Shown in pieces: positions 40,706-52,400 of a stretch of DNA of 60,374 nucleotides (its first letter is position 1; every line of letters begins with the position of its first letter). This DNA comes from Paenibacillus athensensis (GTDB taxonomy: Bacteria; Bacillota; Bacilli; Paenibacillales; NBRC-103111). The stretch covers positions 1 through 60,374 of the forward strand of contig NZ_MYFO02000022.1 of NCBI RefSeq assembly GCF_004514475.2, written 5' to 3'. Made by a program: the position numbers and the translations under genes. The notes beneath the pieces are model-generated. The model was given only the letters and a program-made list of their open reading frames with translations. It was not told where the DNA came from and made no database searches.

Positions 40706-41059
40706 ATGCCAAGAACAAAAAAGAGACTCGAATCTCATAACAATAAACTGCACGTGAAAAAGGACGATACGGTTTTTGTAATCACCGGCAAAGACAAAGG
40801 GAAAAAAGGCCGCGTCATCGCAGCTTACCCTCGTGAAAACCGCGTATTGGTCGAAGGCGTGAACATGGTGAAAAAACATGCGAAACCTTCCCAACAAAAT
40901 CCGCAAGGCGGCATCCTGAATCAGGAAGCTCCGATCCACGTTTCGAACGTGATGCTGATCGATCCGAAAAGCGGCAAACCTACTCGCGTAGGCTACAAAG
41001 TATTGGATAACGGTAAAAAAGTTCGCGTAGCGGTGAAATCCGGCGAAGTGATCGACTAA
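40706..41059 (+). CDS. rplX: 50S ribosomal protein L24
   Basis: 117-aa KOW-domain assembly initiator for the 50[62 protein letters not shown]. It carries about 15 extra N-terminal residues ([15 protein letters not shown]) compared with B. subtilis L24, which starts at the HVKK equivalent. The ATG at 40706 fits the AGGAGGTG spacing, so the extension is probably real. Confidence 0.95.
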   Translation: MPRTKKRLESHNNKLHVKKDDTVFVITGKDKGKKGRVIAAYPRENRVLVEGVNMVKKHAKPSQQNPQGGILNQEAPIHVSNVMLIDPKSGKPTRVGYKVLDNGKKVRVAVKSGEVID

Positions 41060-41090
41060 GCAAAAAGCCAGGAAAGGAGGCAACTGAAAC

Positions 41091-41633
41091 ATGTCTGCAA
41101 GAATGAAAGATCGGTATTTGAACGAAATTACACCAGCGCTGATCCAAAAATTCAACTACACTACAGTCATGCAAGTACCTAAAATCGAGAAAATCGTCAT
41201 CAACATGGGTGTTGGCGAAGCGGTTTCCAACTCGAAGGTGCTTGACACAGCTGTTGAGGATCTGCAAAAGATTTCGGGCCAAAAGCCTGTTGTCACTAGA
41301 GCAAAAAAATCCATCGCGGGCTTCAAACTCCGTGAGAATATGCCAATCGGCGCGAAAGTGACCCTGCGCGGCGAGCGTATGTATCACTTCCTCGATAAGC
41401 TCTTCAACGTTGCGCTTCCTCGCGTACGTGACTTCCGCGGTATTTCGAACAAAGCTTTTGACGGTCGTGGCAACTACACACTGGGCCTGAAAGAGCAGTT
41501 GATCTTCCCGGAAATCGAATACGATCAAGTGGATAAAGTGCGCGGTATGGATATTGTTATCGTAACTACAGCGAAAAGCGACGAAGAAGCTCGTGAGCTG
41601 CTGACGCAACTCGGTGCTCCATTCGTGAAATAA
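41091..41633 (+). CDS. rplE: 50S ribosomal protein L5
   Basis: 180 aa, binds 5S rRNA and contacts P-site t[75 protein letters not shown] after GAAAGGAGG. Confidence 0.98.
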   Translation: MSARMKDRYLNEITPALIQKFNYTTVMQVPKIEKIVINMGVGEAVSNSKVLDTAVEDLQKISGQKPVVTRAKKSIAGFKLRENMPIGAKVTLRGERMYHFLDKLFNVALPRVRDFRGISNKAFDGRGNYTLGLKEQLIFPEIEYDQVDKVRGMDIVIVTTAKSDEEARELLTQLGAPFVK

Positions 41634-41671
41634 GTTGTCAATCGTACCTTTTCAGGAGGTGGAAAAACCAA

Positions 41672-41857
41672 GTGGCAAAAACTTCGATGAAAATCAAGCA
41701 ACAGCGTGCTCCGAAGTTTAAAGTGCAAGCCTATACTCGTTGCGAGCGTTGCGGCCGTCCGCATTCCGTGCTTCGCAAGTTTAAAATTTGCAGAATTTGT
41801 TTCCGTGAATTAGCATACAAAGGTCAGATTCCAGGCGTGAAAAAAGCGAGCTGGTAA
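41672..41857 (+). CDS. rpsN: 30S ribosomal protein S14, zinc-binding type Z
   Basis: 61-aa short S14. The zinc ribbon is [20 protein letters not shown] (two CxxC pairs), so this is the C+ form. GTG start 41672 after CAGGAGGTG. Like L33, it would be a zinc reservoir exchangeable for a Cys-free paralogue elsewhere in the genome. Confidence 0.97.
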   Translation: MAKTSMKIKQQRAPKFKVQAYTRCERCGRPHSVLRKFKICRICFRELAYKGQIPGVKKASW

Positions 41858-41890
41858 TCATCCTATTTTCGGGAAGGAGGTTTACACACA

Positions 41891-42289
41891 ATGGTCATGT
41901 CAGATCCTATTGCAGATATGTTGACTCGCATCCGTAATGCGAACATTGTTCGTCACGAGACCGTCGAGATCCCTGCTTCGACAATCAAGCGGGAAATCGC
42001 AGAAATCCTCAAAAAGGAAGGCTTCATTCGTGATGCCGAATACGTTGAGGACAACAAACAAGGTATCATTCGTTTGTTCCTGAAATACGGTTCGAACAAT
42101 GAGCGCGTTATTTCCGGTTTGAAGAGAATCAGCAAACCTGGTCTGCGCGTTTACACGAAATCGCAAGAAGTTCCTCGCGTTCTGGGCGGTCTGGGGATTG
42201 CTATCATCTCCACGTCCAAAGGCGTTATGACGGATAAAGAAGCTCGTCAATCCAAAGCAGGCGGAGAGGTTCTCTGCTACGTCTGGTAA
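41891..42289 (+). CDS. rpsH: 30S ribosomal protein S8
   Basis: 132 aa, the same length and N-terminus ([17 protein letters not shown]) as in B. subtilis. The C-terminal [21 protein letters not shown] block binds 16S helix 21. The first ATG is used, 10 nt after AAGGAGG; a second in-frame ATG at 41897 is too far. Confidence 0.97.
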   Translation: MVMSDPIADMLTRIRNANIVRHETVEIPASTIKREIAEILKKEGFIRDAEYVEDNKQGIIRLFLKYGSNNERVISGLKRISKPGLRVYTKSQEVPRVLGGLGIAIISTSKGVMTDKEARQSKAGGEVLCYVW

Positions 42290-42318
42290 TACAATCGTAA
42301 TTGAATGGAGGTGCAAAC

Positions 42319-42861
42319 ATGTCTCGTATTGGTCGCAAGCCAATCACCATTCCAAGTGGTGTTAACGTAACGCTTGACAATTCCCTGATCACGGTTAACG
42401 GTCCTAAAGGTACGCTGAGCCGTGAGCTTCATAAAGATATGAAAATTAATGTTCTGGAGAACGAGATTTCCGTTGAGCGTCCTTCCGACAACAAGCTGCA
42501 TCGCTCCCTGCACGGTACGACACGCAGTGTCGTGGCCAACATGGTTAGCGGCGTAACGGAAGGCTTTTCGAAATCCCTCGACCTCGTAGGCGTTGGTTAC
42601 CGCGCAAACAAAAGCGGCAACAAGCTCGTCCTGAACGTAGGCTACTCCCATCCGGTTGAAATCAACCCGGAAAACGGCATCGAATTCGACGTTCCATCCA
42701 ACACGAAAATCATCGTGAAGGGGATCGACAAAGAACTCGTTGGCGCAACAGCTGCAAAAATTCGTGCCGTGCGCGAACCAGAGCCGTATAAAGGCAAAGG
42801 TATCAAGTACGAAGGCGAACGGATCCTTCGCAAAGAAGGTAAAGCCGGTAAGAAAAAATAA
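42319..42861 (+). CDS. rplF: 50S ribosomal protein L6
   Basis: 180-aa two-domain protein near the sarcin-ricin loop: [52 protein letters not shown] 42319 after AATGGAGGTG. Confidence 0.97.
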   Translation: MSRIGRKPITIPSGVNVTLDNSLITVNGPKGTLSRELHKDMKINVLENEISVERPSDNKLHRSLHGTTRSVVANMVSGVTEGFSKSLDLVGVGYRANKSGNKLVLNVGYSHPVEINPENGIEFDVPSNTKIIVKGIDKELVGATAAKIRAVREPEPYKGKGIKYEGERILRKEGKAGKKK

Positions 42862-42924
42862 GATCGCTAGATCTTCGATAGAAGCTTGGGCTTCCTAACT
42901 ATTGACGAAAGGAGTGCAACTCTC

Positions 42925-43293
42925 ATGATTACAAAAGGCGATAAAAACAAAGCCCGTCTGAAAAGACACCTTCGCGTTCGTAAGAAAATCGAAGGAACAA
43001 CGGCTCGCCCGCGTTTGAACATTTTCCGCTCCTCCAAGCATATGTACGCGCAAATCATCGACGACGTGCAAGGCGTCACCATCGCGTCCGCTTCCACTCA
43101 AGACAAAGACCTGAAAGGTCAAGTAGAGAATGGCGGTAACGTAGACGCTGCTCGCAAAGTCGGTGAACTGATCGCGCAACGTGCGAAAGAAAAAGGTGTG
43201 GAAAAGGTCGTTTTCGACCGCGGCGGATATTTGTATCACGGACGTGTGCAGGCTTTGGCCGACGCAGCTCGTGAAGCAGGACTGGAATTCTAA
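42925..43293 (+). CDS. rplR: 50S ribosomal protein L18
   Basis: 122 aa, binds 5S r[40 protein letters not shown] and the C-terminal [29 protein letters not shown] 42925 after AAAGGAGTG; an open frame into the intergenic region is not homologous. Confidence 0.97.
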   Translation: MITKGDKNKARLKRHLRVRKKIEGTTARPRLNIFRSSKHMYAQIIDDVQGVTIASASTQDKDLKGQVENGGNVDAARKVGELIAQRAKEKGVEKVVFDRGGYLYHGRVQALADAAREAGLEF

Positions 43294-43317
43294 GAAACCT
43301 ATAAGGAGGTAAACGAC

Positions 43318-43815
43318 TTGCGTGTAGATCCCAATACTTTAGAACTCACTGAAAAAGTTGTGAATATCAATCGCGTAGCTAAAGTAGTAAAAGGCGGACG
43401 CCGCTTCAGTTTCAGCGCACTGGTTGTCGTTGGTGACGGCAACGGTTGGGTTGGAGCTGGCATCGGTAAAGCATCCGAGGTTCCGGACGCCATTCGCAAA
43501 GGCATTGAAGATGCGAAAAAGAACCTGATCCACGTTCCTATCGTGGGTACATCGATTCCTCACCTGGTTACTGGCCGTTTCGGCGCAGGACGCGTTCTGC
43601 TGAAGCCGGCTTCCCAAGGTACAGGCGTGATCGCCGGCGGCCCTGTCCGTGCGGTGCTTGAGCTTGCAGGTATCGGCGATATTTTGACCAAATCCCTTGG
43701 TTCTTCCAACTCCATCAACATGGTTAACGCAACGCTTGAAGGACTCAGCCGCCTGAAAAGAGCGGAAGAAGTCGCTAAGCTCCGCGGTAAATCGGTTGAA
43801 GAGCTGCTGGGTTAA
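43318..43815 (+). CDS. rpsE: 30S ribosomal protein S5
   Basis: 165 aa. The dsRNA-binding-like N-terminal domain has the spectinomycin loop [18 protein letters not shown] (wild type). The C-terminal fidelity domain includes [22 protein letters not shown] start (43318) behind TAAGGAGGT. Confidence 0.97.
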   Translation: MRVDPNTLELTEKVVNINRVAKVVKGGRRFSFSALVVVGDGNGWVGAGIGKASEVPDAIRKGIEDAKKNLIHVPIVGTSIPHLVTGRFGAGRVLLKPASQGTGVIAGGPVRAVLELAGIGDILTKSLGSSNSINMVNATLEGLSRLKRAEEVAKLRGKSVEELLG

Positions 43816-43827
43816 GGAGGGGTACAC

Positions 43828-44016
43828 ATGGCTAAAAAATTAGAAGTTACCCTGAAACGCAGCTTGATCGGTCGTCCAGAAACACAACGCATCACTGTGA
43901 AAACGCTGGGCCTGCGCAAGCTGCACCAAACGGTTGTTCATAACGACAACGCGGCAATCCGCGGCATGGTCAACCAAGTCAGTCATCTCGTTGAAGTGAA
44001 AGAAATCGAAGCATAA
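43828..44016 (+). CDS. rpmD: 50S ribosomal protein L30
   Basis: 62 aa: [32 protein letters not shown], then [13 protein letters not shown]. The ferredoxin-like fold is typical. Starts 12 nt after rpsE behind AAGGAGGGG. Confidence 0.96.
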   Translation: MAKKLEVTLKRSLIGRPETQRITVKTLGLRKLHQTVVHNDNAAIRGMVNQVSHLVEVKEIEA

Positions 44017-44052
44017 ATAGCTAACATTCAGAATTAGAGGAGGTGTGCAACG

Positions 44053-44493
44053 ATGAAGTTACATGAACTTAGCCCTGCAGAAGGCTCCCGCCAATCTCGT
44101 AAACGTGTAGGTCGCGGTACGGGTAGCGGCATGGGTAAAACAGCGACTCGCGGTCATAAAGGTCAAAATGCACGTTCCGGCGGGGGTGTTCGTCCCGGAT
44201 TCGAAGGCGGACAAAATCCGTTGTACCGTCGTTTGCCTAAACGCGGATTCAACAACCGCTTCCGCAAAGAGTTTGCTATCGTAAACCTGGAGGAACTGAA
44301 TAATTTCGCAGCTGGTACCGAGGTAACTCCGGAAGTATTGCTGGAATCCGGTATTGTCAAGGCTCCTAAAGATGGAATCAAGATTTTAGGAAACGGTGAA
44401 ATCACAGTAAAATTAACCGTTAAAGCGAATAAGTTCTCTCAATCAGCCGTTGAGAAAATCCAAGCTGCCGGCGGTCAAACCGAGGTGATTTAA
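44053..44493 (+). CDS. rplO: 50S ribosomal protein L15
   Basis: 146 aa. The Gly/Arg-rich N-terminus ([27 protein letters not shown]) penetrates the 23S core. The globular C-terminus ends [19 protein letters not shown] site. Its stop TAA shares one base with the secY ATG. Confidence 0.97.
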   Translation: MKLHELSPAEGSRQSRKRVGRGTGSGMGKTATRGHKGQNARSGGGVRPGFEGGQNPLYRRLPKRGFNNRFRKEFAIVNLEELNNFAAGTEVTPEVLLESGIVKAPKDGIKILGNGEITVKLTVKANKFSQSAVEKIQAAGGQTEVI

Positions 44494-45794
44494 TGTTTAA
44501 TACCATATCCAACATCTTCAAAGTAGAAGATCTGCGCAAACGGATATTGTTTACATTACTGGTGCTGATCGTCTACAGAGTAGGTGCCTTTATTCCGGTG
44601 CCTAACATTAATACAGATGTTTTGAAACTCCAAGACCAAGCGAATCAAAGCGACGTCTTCGGGCTGCTCAACACCTTCTCCGGTGGGGCGCTCTTTCAAT
44701 TCTCCATCTTCGCGATGGGAATTATGCCTTACATTACGGCTTCCATTATCGTCCAGCTGCTTTCGATGGACGTCATTCCGCGTTTTGCGCAATGGGCGAA
44801 GGAAGGCGAAGTAGGCAGAAGGAAATTAGGTCAATTCACGCGCTACGGCACGATTGTACTCGGTTTGGTTCAGGCGTTCAGTCTTTCGGTCGGCTTTAAC
44901 CGTTTGTACACAGGTCTCGTTGTAGAGCCTAGCTTTACCACCTATGCTTTGATCGCAATTGTGTTGACAGCAGGAACGTCCTTCCTGATGTGGCTTGGAG
45001 AGCAAATCACCGAGAATGGGATTGGAAACGGTATTTCCATTATCATCTTCGCGGGTATCGTCGCAGCGATTCCACGGGGCATTCAGCAAATTTACAAAAC
45101 GTTGTTTACGGATGCCAGTGGTGCTTTGTTCTTGAACATTGTGAAGATTGTCCTCATCCTGCTGGTCGTGATTGCGATCATCGCCGGGGTCATCTTCGTT
45201 CAGCAAGGCGTGCGTAAAATTCCTGTTCAGTATGCCAAACGTGTTGTCGGTCGCAAAATGTACGGCGGTCAAACGACGCACATTCCTTTGAAAGTGAATG
45301 CTGCGGGCGTTATCCCGGTCATCTTTGCCCTGTCGCTGCTCGTATTTCCTCCCACGATCGCAAGTTACTGGAGAGGTAATGTCGTGGCCGACTGGATCAT
45401 CAACAACCTGAGCTACACAGCTCCGCTGGGCATGGTGCTTTACGTGCTGTTGATTATCGGTTTCACCTATTTCTACACGTTTGTTCAAATTAACCCGGTT
45501 CAAATGGCGGATCAGATGAAAAAGAACGGCGGCTACATTCCGGGCATTCGCCCAGGCAAAACAACCTCCGTCTATCTGACTCGCGTAATGACCAGAATTA
45601 CGCTTTCCGGCGCGCTGTTCCTGGCTGCGATCTCCATCCTGCCGATGTTCTTCGGACAGCTGGCGGGCTTGCCAAACTCCGTTCGGATCGGTGGTACTTC
45701 ATTGCTGATCGTAGTAGGCGTTGGTCTTGAGACGATGAAGCAAATCGAAAGCCAATTGATCAAGCGTCATTACAAAGGGTTTATCAATAAATAG
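44493..45794 (+). CDS. secY: Preprotein translocase subunit SecY
   Basis: 433-aa channel subunit with ten predicted transmembrane helices. Motifs: YRVGAFIPVPNINTDVL in TM1, GGALFQFSIFAMGIMPYITASIIVQLL (plug and TM2 region), GNGISIIIFAGIVA, the cytoplasmic loop YAKRVVGRKMYGGQTTHIPLKVN, and GYIPGIRPGK. It works with SecE (18421). Translation is coupled to rplO by a 1-nt overlap. Confidence 0.98.
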   Translation: MFNTISNIFKVEDLRKRILFTLLVLIVYRVGAFIPVPNINTDVLKLQDQANQSDVFGLLNTFSGGALFQFSIFAMGIMPYITASIIVQLLSMDVIPRFAQWAKEGEVGRRKLGQFTRYGTIVLGLVQAFSLSVGFNRLYTGLVVEPSFTTYALIAIVLTAGTSFLMWLGEQITENGIGNGISIIIFAGIVAAIPRGIQQIYKTLFTDASGALFLNIVKIVLILLVVIAIIAGVIFVQQGVRKIPVQYAKRVVGRKMYGGQTTHIPLKVNAAGVIPVIFALSLLVFPPTIASYWRGNVVADWIINNLSYTAPLGMVLYVLLIIGFTYFYTFVQINPVQMADQMKKNGGYIPGIRPGKTTSVYLTRVMTRITLSGALFLAAISILPMFFGQLAGLPNSVRIGGTSLLIVVGVGLETMKQIESQLIKRHYKGFINK

Positions 45795-45796
45795 CA

Positions 45797-46530
<734 letters not shown>

Positions 46531-46531
<1 letters not shown>

Positions 46532-47283
46532 TGATCATTTGTAAGTCCGAGGTTGAACTGGACCTTATGCGAGAAGCAGGTCGGATCGTAGCTGAGACGC
46601 ACCGCTTGCTGGCAAGGGCGATTCGTCCGAACATTACAACGAAAGAACTTGATCAAATCGCTGAGGAATACATTCGCAGTCAGGGAGCGACTCCATCTTT
46701 CAAAGGCTACAACGGTTTTCCCGGCAGCATTTGTGCTTCTGTCAATGAAGAATTGGTTCACGGCATTCCTGGTTCACGGAAGCTGGCGGAAGGCGACATT
46801 ATCAGCATCGATATCGGCGCCAAGTACAAAGGCTACCACGGCGATTCCGCTTGGACATATCCGGTCGGCGCCATTTCGGAAACGGCACAGCGTTTGCTGG
46901 AGGTTACTGAAAAGTCGTTGTATCAGGGCATTGCCCAAGCAAAGCCGGAAGTAAGGCTCTACACGCTTTCGCATGCGATTCAAACCTGTATTGAAGATGC
47001 GGGCTTCTCGGTCGTTCGGGAGTATGTCGGACACGGCATTGGCACTGAACTCCATGAGGAGCCGCAAATTCCGAATTACGGCGTGCCGGACAAAGGACCT
47101 CGCTTGAAGCCGGGTATGGTGTTAGCCATAGAGCCGATGGTTATCGTTGGAGAGAGATTCGTCAAAACGCTCGAAGACGACTGGACGGTTGTCACGGAGG
47201 ACGGCACTTGGTGCGCTCATTTCGAGCATACGGTTGCGATTACAGCCGACGGCTACGAAATCTTGACGGTATGCAAGGATTAG
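46531..47283 (+). CDS. map: Methionine aminopeptidase, type I
   Basis: 250 aa, removes N-terminal Met from nascent proteins. The pita-bread metal site is seen at [23 protein letters not shown] (two Asp), [20 protein letters not shown] (His), LAIEPMV (Glu) and FEHTVAIT (Glu). ATG overlaps the adk stop by 1 nt. Confidence 0.97.
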
Positions 47284-47292
47284 GTGAGCTGC

Positions 47293-47598
47293 ATGGATAG
47301 GCAAATCCCCGAAATCGGTCAAATCGTAAAGGTGCTTCGCGGCAGAGACCCCGCTCCTTATGCCGTCGTGGTCGGACTTGTGGATTCGCGCTTTGCGCTT
47401 CTGGCGGACGGCGCTTCCCGCAAATTCGATCAGCCGAAAAAGAAGAACCTGATTCATCTTCAATTGCAGAACGCGATCAGCGCGGAAGTTGCAGGCAGCA
47501 TCCAGGAAACAGGTCGTGTTACCAATGCCAAGTTGAGGTTTGCGATTGCCAAATTTTTGGACCATCTGCAAGCAGAAGCACATGAGAAAGGAGAATGA
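47293..47598 (+). CDS. KOW-domain RNA-binding protein (L14e/L27e-like, YbzG family)
   Basis: 101-aa basic protein: [26 protein letters not shown] is a KOW-type beta-barrel start, and [15 protein letters not shown] is basic. The conserved position between map and infA suggests a ribosome-associated role; the exact function is not known to me. ATG 47293 is preferred over GTG 47284 by spacing from AGGTGAG. Confidence 0.85.
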   Translation: MDRQIPEIGQIVKVLRGRDPAPYAVVVGLVDSRFALLADGASRKFDQPKKKNLIHLQLQNAISAEVAGSIQETGRVTNAKLRFAIAKFLDHLQAEAHEKGE

Positions 47599-47600
47599 CT

Positions 47601-48040
<440 letters not shown>

Positions 48041-48058
48041 AAGGAGGTGCACCTTTAA

Positions 48059-48427
48059 ATGGCTCGTATTGCTGGAGTTGACTTACCGCGTGACAAGCGC
48101 GTCGTCATCGCTTTGACTTACATTTTCGGCATCGGAAACACGACTGCGCAAAAAATCATTGATACTACAGGTATCAGCGCTGATACTCGCGTGCGCGATC
48201 TGACGGAAGACGAAGTAAGTAAAATTCGTGACGTCATCGACAAATCGCTGAAAGTGGAAGGCGATCTGCGTCGTGAGATCTCCCTGAACATCAAGCGTCT
48301 GATCGAGATCGGTTCCTACCGTGGTCTGCGTCACCGTCGCGGCCTGCCTGTTCGCGGACAACGCACGAAAACAAACGCGCGTACCCGTAAAGGTCCTCGT
48401 CGTACTGTAGCGAATAAGAAGAAATAA
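48059..48427 (+). CDS. rpsM: 30S ribosomal protein S13
   Basis: 122 aa: [32 protein letters not shown], helix-hairpin region, and C-terminal [23 protein letters not shown] that contacts the P site. AAAAGGAGGTG site. Confidence 0.98.
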   Translation: MARIAGVDLPRDKRVVIALTYIFGIGNTTAQKIIDTTGISADTRVRDLTEDEVSKIRDVIDKSLKVEGDLRREISLNIKRLIEIGSYRGLRHRRGLPVRGQRTKTNARTRKGPRRTVANKKK

Positions 48428-48445
48428 TAAAGGGGGTTAGAGCAC

Positions 48446-48841
48446 ATGGCAAAACCTAAAAAGGTAGTTCGGACGAAACGTCGCGACCGGAAAAATATCG
48501 AGTCTGGCGTAGCTCACATTCGTTCTACATTCAACAACACGATCGTGACAATTACAGATCCTCACGGCAATGCGATTTCTTGGGCTAGCGCCGGTAACCT
48601 GGGCTTCAAAGGTTCCCGTAAAAGCACGCCTTTCGCAGCGCAAATGGCCGCTGAGTCCGCAGCAAAAGCAGCTATGGAACATGGGATGAAAGCAGTTGAA
48701 GTGATGGTGAAAGGACCTGGCGCCGGCCGCGAAGCAGCAATTCGCTCTTTGCAAGCTGCGGGTCTGGAAGTTAACCTGATTAAAGACGTGACTCCGATCC
48801 CACACAATGGTTGCCGTCCTCCAAAACGTCGTCGCGTATAA
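48446..48841 (+). CDS. rpsK: 30S ribosomal protein S11
   Basis: 131-aa platform protein: [45 protein letters not shown] and the C-terminal [27 protein letters not shown] site. The 126 nt to rpoA holds no gene or clear promoter. Confidence 0.98.
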   Translation: MAKPKKVVRTKRRDRKNIESGVAHIRSTFNNTIVTITDPHGNAISWASAGNLGFKGSRKSTPFAAQMAAESAAKAAMEHGMKAVEVMVKGPGAGREAAIRSLQAAGLEVNLIKDVTPIPHNGCRPPKRRRV

Positions 48842-48967
48842 TTCAGGGGTCACTTTGTAGTATAAATATCGCAAAATCGTGAATAATGGTTTTGAAGGAT
48901 AGGCATACTAACAAATTTTACCTACGTATCCAGAGGAAACGACGTGTTTGAATGGAGGGTACATTTC

Positions 48968-49912
48968 ATGATCGAAATTGAAAAGCCAAAAATAGAAACT
49001 GTAGCTTTGAGTGAAGACGGCTCCTATGGCAAGTTTGTCGTAGAGCCGTTGGAACGGGGCTACGGTACCACGTTAGGAAACTCATTACGTCGTATCTTGC
49101 TGTCCTCCTTACCCGGAGCAGCGGTGACCTCCGTCCAAATCGATGGCGTTTTGCATGAATTTTCGACGATTCCCGGCGTGCTTGAGGATGTTACGGAAAT
49201 TATCCTTAACCTCAAGGGTTTGTCGCTGAAGATTCACTCCGATGAGGAGAAAATTCTTGAAATTGATGCTGAAGGCGAAGGGCCGGTAACGGCTGCCGAT
49301 ATCCGCGGCGATAGCGATGTGGAGATTCTTAACCCGGATCTGCATATTGCCACGCTCTCTGCAGATTCTCGTCTTCACATGCGTATTCATGCGAATCGCG
49401 GCCGCGGCTACGTGCAGTCGGACAAAAACAAACGTGAAGACCAGCCGATCGGCGTTATTCCGATCGATTCGATCTACACGCCGATTACCCGCGTCAATTA
49501 CAGCATCGAAAATACGCGTGTTGGCCAAGTAACCAACTACGACAAGCTGACGCTTGAAGTGTGGACTGACGCCAGCATTCGTCCTGAGGAAGCAGTCAGC
49601 CTGGGCGCCAAAATCTTGACGGAACACCTGCTCTTGTTTGTCGGTTTGACCGATGAAGCGAAGGATGCCGAGATTATGGTAGAGAAGGAAGAGGACAAGA
49701 AAGAAAAAGTGCTCGAGATGACTATCGAAGAGCTGGATCTTTCGGTCCGTTCCTACAACTGCCTCAAACGTGCCGGTATTAACACCGTACAAGAGCTGAT
49801 TACCAAAACCGAAGAAGATATGATGAAAGTGCGTAACCTGGGCCGTAAATCGCTTGAAGAAGTCCAAGAGAAGCTCGAAGAGCTCGGATTGGGCCTGCGC
49901 ACCGAGGAATAA
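48968..49912 (+). CDS. rpoA: DNA-directed RNA polymerase subunit alpha
   Basis: 314 aa, as in B. subtilis. The N-terminal domain drives assembly ([25 protein letters not shown]). A flexible acidic/lysine linker (about 228-245, [13 protein letters not shown]) leads to the C-terminal DNA/activator-binding domain [22 protein letters not shown] and [16 protein letters not shown] 48968 follows ATGGAGGG; an open frame 8 codons longer lacks a ribosome site. Confidence 0.98.
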   Translation: MIEIEKPKIETVALSEDGSYGKFVVEPLERGYGTTLGNSLRRILLSSLPGAAVTSVQIDGVLHEFSTIPGVLEDVTEIILNLKGLSLKIHSDEEKILEIDAEGEGPVTAADIRGDSDVEILNPDLHIATLSADSRLHMRIHANRGRGYVQSDKNKREDQPIGVIPIDSIYTPITRVNYSIENTRVGQVTNYDKLTLEVWTDASIRPEEAVSLGAKILTEHLLLFVGLTDEAKDAEIMVEKEEDKKEKVLEMTIEELDLSVRSYNCLKRAGINTVQELITKTEEDMMKVRNLGRKSLEEVQEKLEELGLGLRTEE

Positions 49913-49936
49913 TCCAGACAGAAGGAGGTTAACGAA

Positions 49937-50302
49937 ATGAACTACAAGAAACTGAATCGTGATTCCAGCTCGCGTAAAGCATTGTTCCGCGACCTGGTAA
50001 CCGATCTGTTTATCCATGAACGCATTCAAACAACCGAAGCAAAAGCAAAGGAACTTCGTTCGATCGCCGAGAAGCTGATTACGCTGGCGAAACGCGGAGA
50101 CCTTCACGCTCGCCGTCAGGTGGCTGCTTTTGTTCGCAGAGAGGCAGCTAACGAGAACCAAGACGCGATCCAAAAGCTTTTCTCCGAATTGGCTACTCGC
50201 TACTCCGAGCGTCCAGGCGGCTACACGCGCATCCTGAAACTGGGACCGCGCCGTGGCGATGCAGCGCCTATGGTATACTTAGAGCTGGTAGATCGGGCAT
50301 AA
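49937..50302 (+). CDS. rplQ: 50S ribosomal protein L17
   Basis: 121 aa: [82 protein letters not shown] site. Last gene of the S10-spc-alpha superoperon here; a terminator follows 10 nt later. Confidence 0.98.
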   Translation: MNYKKLNRDSSSRKALFRDLVTDLFIHERIQTTEAKAKELRSIAEKLITLAKRGDLHARRQVAAFVRREAANENQDAIQKLFSELATRYSERPGGYTRILKLGPRRGDAAPMVYLELVDRA

Positions 50303-50312
50303 AACGGATGGG

Positions 50313-50355
50313 AAAGGGTGGACGGAATCATTGATTCTGATGAAGCCCTTTTTTT
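50313..50355 (+). terminator. Terminator after rplQ
   Basis: AAAGGG (50313-50318) / CCCTTT (50346-50351) with an inner GAATC/GATTC hairpin, ending in seven T. It closes the superoperon. Confidence 0.8.
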
Positions 50356-50394
50356 GCAGTCTTCACGGAATTGATGGCTCGCGGGGGAGTGGCA

Positions 50395-51156
50395 GTGAGA
50401 AATTTACGCTTTATCATCAGCTATGACGGCACCGCCTACTGCGGGTTTCAAATCCAACCGAACGGCGTGACAATTCAAGGTGAAATTGAGGCGGCGGTCT
50501 TCAAGCTCACCGGAGAATCGGTCAAGGTGATCTCATCCGGTCGTACGGACGCTGGTGTGCACGCTCGCGCGCAAGTCATTAATTTTGTGACTCAATCGGC
50601 GATACCGCTGGAACGTTGGTGCTTGGCGCTTAACGGCCGGCTGCCGAATGACATTGCCGTTTTGCATGCGGAAGAAGTTCCGCTGTCGTTTCATGCACGC
50701 AGAGCGGCCAAACGTAAAACATACTGCTATACCATTCGGAGGGCGCGTTTCCCTGATATCTTTCACCGGCACTATGAATTGCATCATCCGAGAAAGCTCG
50801 ACGTGGAAGCTATGAGAGAGGCGCTCCCCTGTCTGGTGGGCGAGCATGATTTTACATCGTTTTGCACGGTAAGAACAGACAAGGAAATTCGGGTGCGTAC
50901 GGTATTTGAGGCCTACTTGGAAGTCCAAGAGGAACGGCAATTCGGTACGGAAGCCAACGAACAGATACGGATATTTCTGACGGGGAACGGCTTTTTGTAC
51001 AATATGGTTCGCATCGTAGTGGGTACTTTGCTGCAAATTGGCGAGGGCAAACGCAGCAGTGGCGATATGAAGCGTATTCTCGAGGCCTGTAGCCGGAAGG
51101 CGGCGGGACCGACAGCGGAGGCGGTCGGGTTGATGCTGTGGCATGTGGAGTATTAA
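50395..51156 (+). CDS. truA: tRNA pseudouridine synthase A
   Basis: 253 aa, makes pseudouridine at tRNA positions 38-40. The catalytic aspartate lies in SSGRTDAGVHARAQ (about residue 50). Other blocks are RNLRFIISYDGTAYCGFQ, HDFTSFC and GNGFLYNMVRIVVGTLL. GTG 50395 gives the family N-terminus; the frame is open to 50371 with weaker support. In Bacillus three ECF transporter genes lie between rplQ and truA; they are absent here. Confidence 0.94.
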   Translation: MRNLRFIISYDGTAYCGFQIQPNGVTIQGEIEAAVFKLTGESVKVISSGRTDAGVHARAQVINFVTQSAIPLERWCLALNGRLPNDIAVLHAEEVPLSFHARRAAKRKTYCYTIRRARFPDIFHRHYELHHPRKLDVEAMREALPCLVGEHDFTSFCTVRTDKEIRVRTVFEAYLEVQEERQFGTEANEQIRIFLTGNGFLYNMVRIVVGTLLQIGEGKRSSGDMKRILEACSRKAAGPTAEAVGLMLWHVEY

Positions 51157-51173
51157 CATCCATAAATTTTGAC

Positions 51174-51202
51174 TTGATTCTGCAACTCATCTATTGTACA
51201 AT
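51174..51202 (+). promoter_or_regulatory. Sigma-A promoter of rplM-rpsI
   Basis: TTGATT (51174-51179), a 17-nt spacer and TACAAT (51197-51202), with an alternative TTGACT at 51169-51174. Upstream of the L13 leader. Confidence 0.75.
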
Positions 51203-51207
51203 ATTAA

Positions 51208-51259
51208 TTGGCGTTTCTTGATCGGCTACCCCACGGCCCCGAGGTCCTGAAGCTGCCAA
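51208..51259 (+). promoter_or_regulatory. L13 leader
   Basis: TTGGC (51208-51212) pairs with GCCAA (51255-51259) around a conserved-looking loop CGGCTACCCCACGGCCCCGAGG. It matches the Bacillales L13 leader class as I remember it, placed at the transcript 5' end before rplM. It is thought to respond to L13. Confidence 0.75.
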
Positions 51260-51329
51260 ACATCCATCACATGCAAGACAACGGATATGATAACGAAGAT
51301 GTAACGTGATATATTTAGGAGGATTAAGC

Positions 51330-51767
51330 ATGCGTACCACATATATGGCGAAGCCAAATCAAGTTGAGCGTAAATGGTACATTGTTGACGCTGCGGGTCA
51401 AACGCTTGGCCGTCTGGCCAGTGAAGTTGCCAGCATCATCCGCGGCAAGCATAAGCCGGAATTTACTCCGCACGTAGATACCGGCGATTTCGTAGTCGTC
51501 ATCAATGCATCGCAGATCAAATTGACAGGCAAGAAATTGACTGACAAGAAATACTATCGTCACTCCCTGTATCCGGGCGGTTTGAAAGTTACAACAGCTC
51601 AGGATATGCTGAACAACAAGCCGGATCGCATGATCGAACTGGCTGTACACGGTATGCTGCCTAAGAACCGTCTGGGCGACAGCTTGAAAACCAAGCTGAA
51701 AGTTTATGGCGGCGCTGAGCATCCACACCAAGCACAACAACCTGAAGCTTGGGAACTTCGCGGATAA
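51330..51767 (+). CDS. rplM: 50S ribosomal protein L13
   Basis: 145 aa: [59 protein letters not shown] split across the core, and the C-terminal [21 protein letters not shown] 51330 after TAGGAGGAT. Operon with rpsI. Confidence 0.97.
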   Translation: MRTTYMAKPNQVERKWYIVDAAGQTLGRLASEVASIIRGKHKPEFTPHVDTGDFVVVINASQIKLTGKKLTDKKYYRHSLYPGGLKVTTAQDMLNNKPDRMIELAVHGMLPKNRLGDSLKTKLKVYGGAEHPHQAQQPEAWELRG

Positions 51768-51787
51768 TATAAAGGGAGGACTGTTTT

Positions 51788-52180
51788 GTGGCACAAGTTC
51801 AATACTATGGAACAGGTCGTCGTAAACATTCGGTAGCGCGTGTGCGCCTTGTACCGGGTGAAGGACGTATCGTTATCAATAAACGTAATCTGGATGAATA
51901 TTTCGGTCTGGAAACGTTGAAGCTGATCGTTAAACAACCGCTGAACCTGACAGAAACTCTGGGCAAATACGATGTTCTCGTTATTGCTCACGGCGGCGGC
52001 ATCAGCGGACAAGCTGGAGCCATCCGTCATGGTATCTCCCGCGCACTGCTGAAAGCAGATCCGGAATACCGCGGCTCCTTGAAAAAGGCCGGCTTCCTGA
52101 CTCGCGATCCACGCATGAAAGAACGTAAGAAATACGGTCTGAAAGCTGCTCGTCGCGCACCTCAATTCTCGAAACGTTAA
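51788..52180 (+). CDS. rpsI: 30S ribosomal protein S9
   Basis: 130 aa: [52 protein letters not shown], and the C-terminal tail [17 protein letters not shown] reaching the P-site tRNA. GTG start 51788 after AGGGAGGA. Confidence 0.98.
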   Translation: MAQVQYYGTGRRKHSVARVRLVPGEGRIVINKRNLDEYFGLETLKLIVKQPLNLTETLGKYDVLVIAHGGGISGQAGAIRHGISRALLKADPEYRGSLKKAGFLTRDPRMKERKKYGLKAARRAPQFSKR

Positions 52181-52202
52181 TACGGCCATACGGCCTGAGA
52201 TC

Positions 52203-52240
52203 AAACCTTTTCTGCAATTTGCCGAAAAGGTTTTTTCTTT
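52203..52240 (+). terminator. Terminator after rpsI
   Basis: AACCTTTTC / GAAAAGGTT stem with a 13-nt loop and a TTTTTCTTTTT tail. The remaining space before cysH (52241-52400) holds the cysH promoter only. Confidence 0.88.
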
Positions 52241-52315
52241 TTCACCAAAAAGCCCCGAGTTCATAAGATAAAGGGTGGATCGATCGGGAGAAAAAACCAA
52301 AATGAGAAAAAGTCG

Positions 52316-52344
52316 TTGAAGTTTCCTGCTGACTGCTTTATAAT
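52316..52344 (+). promoter_or_regulatory. Sigma-A promoter of cysH-sat
   Basis: TTGAAG (52316-52321), a 17-nt spacer and a perfect TATAAT (52339-52344). The short leader (about 50 nt) has no S-box or T-box, so control may be by a repressor such as CymR. I could not identify a site with confidence. Confidence 0.8.
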
Positions 52345-52400
52345 AAAGCTAATTCATACGACGGAAGTCGGATTTAAAAAACTTAAAGGAGGATTCCATT

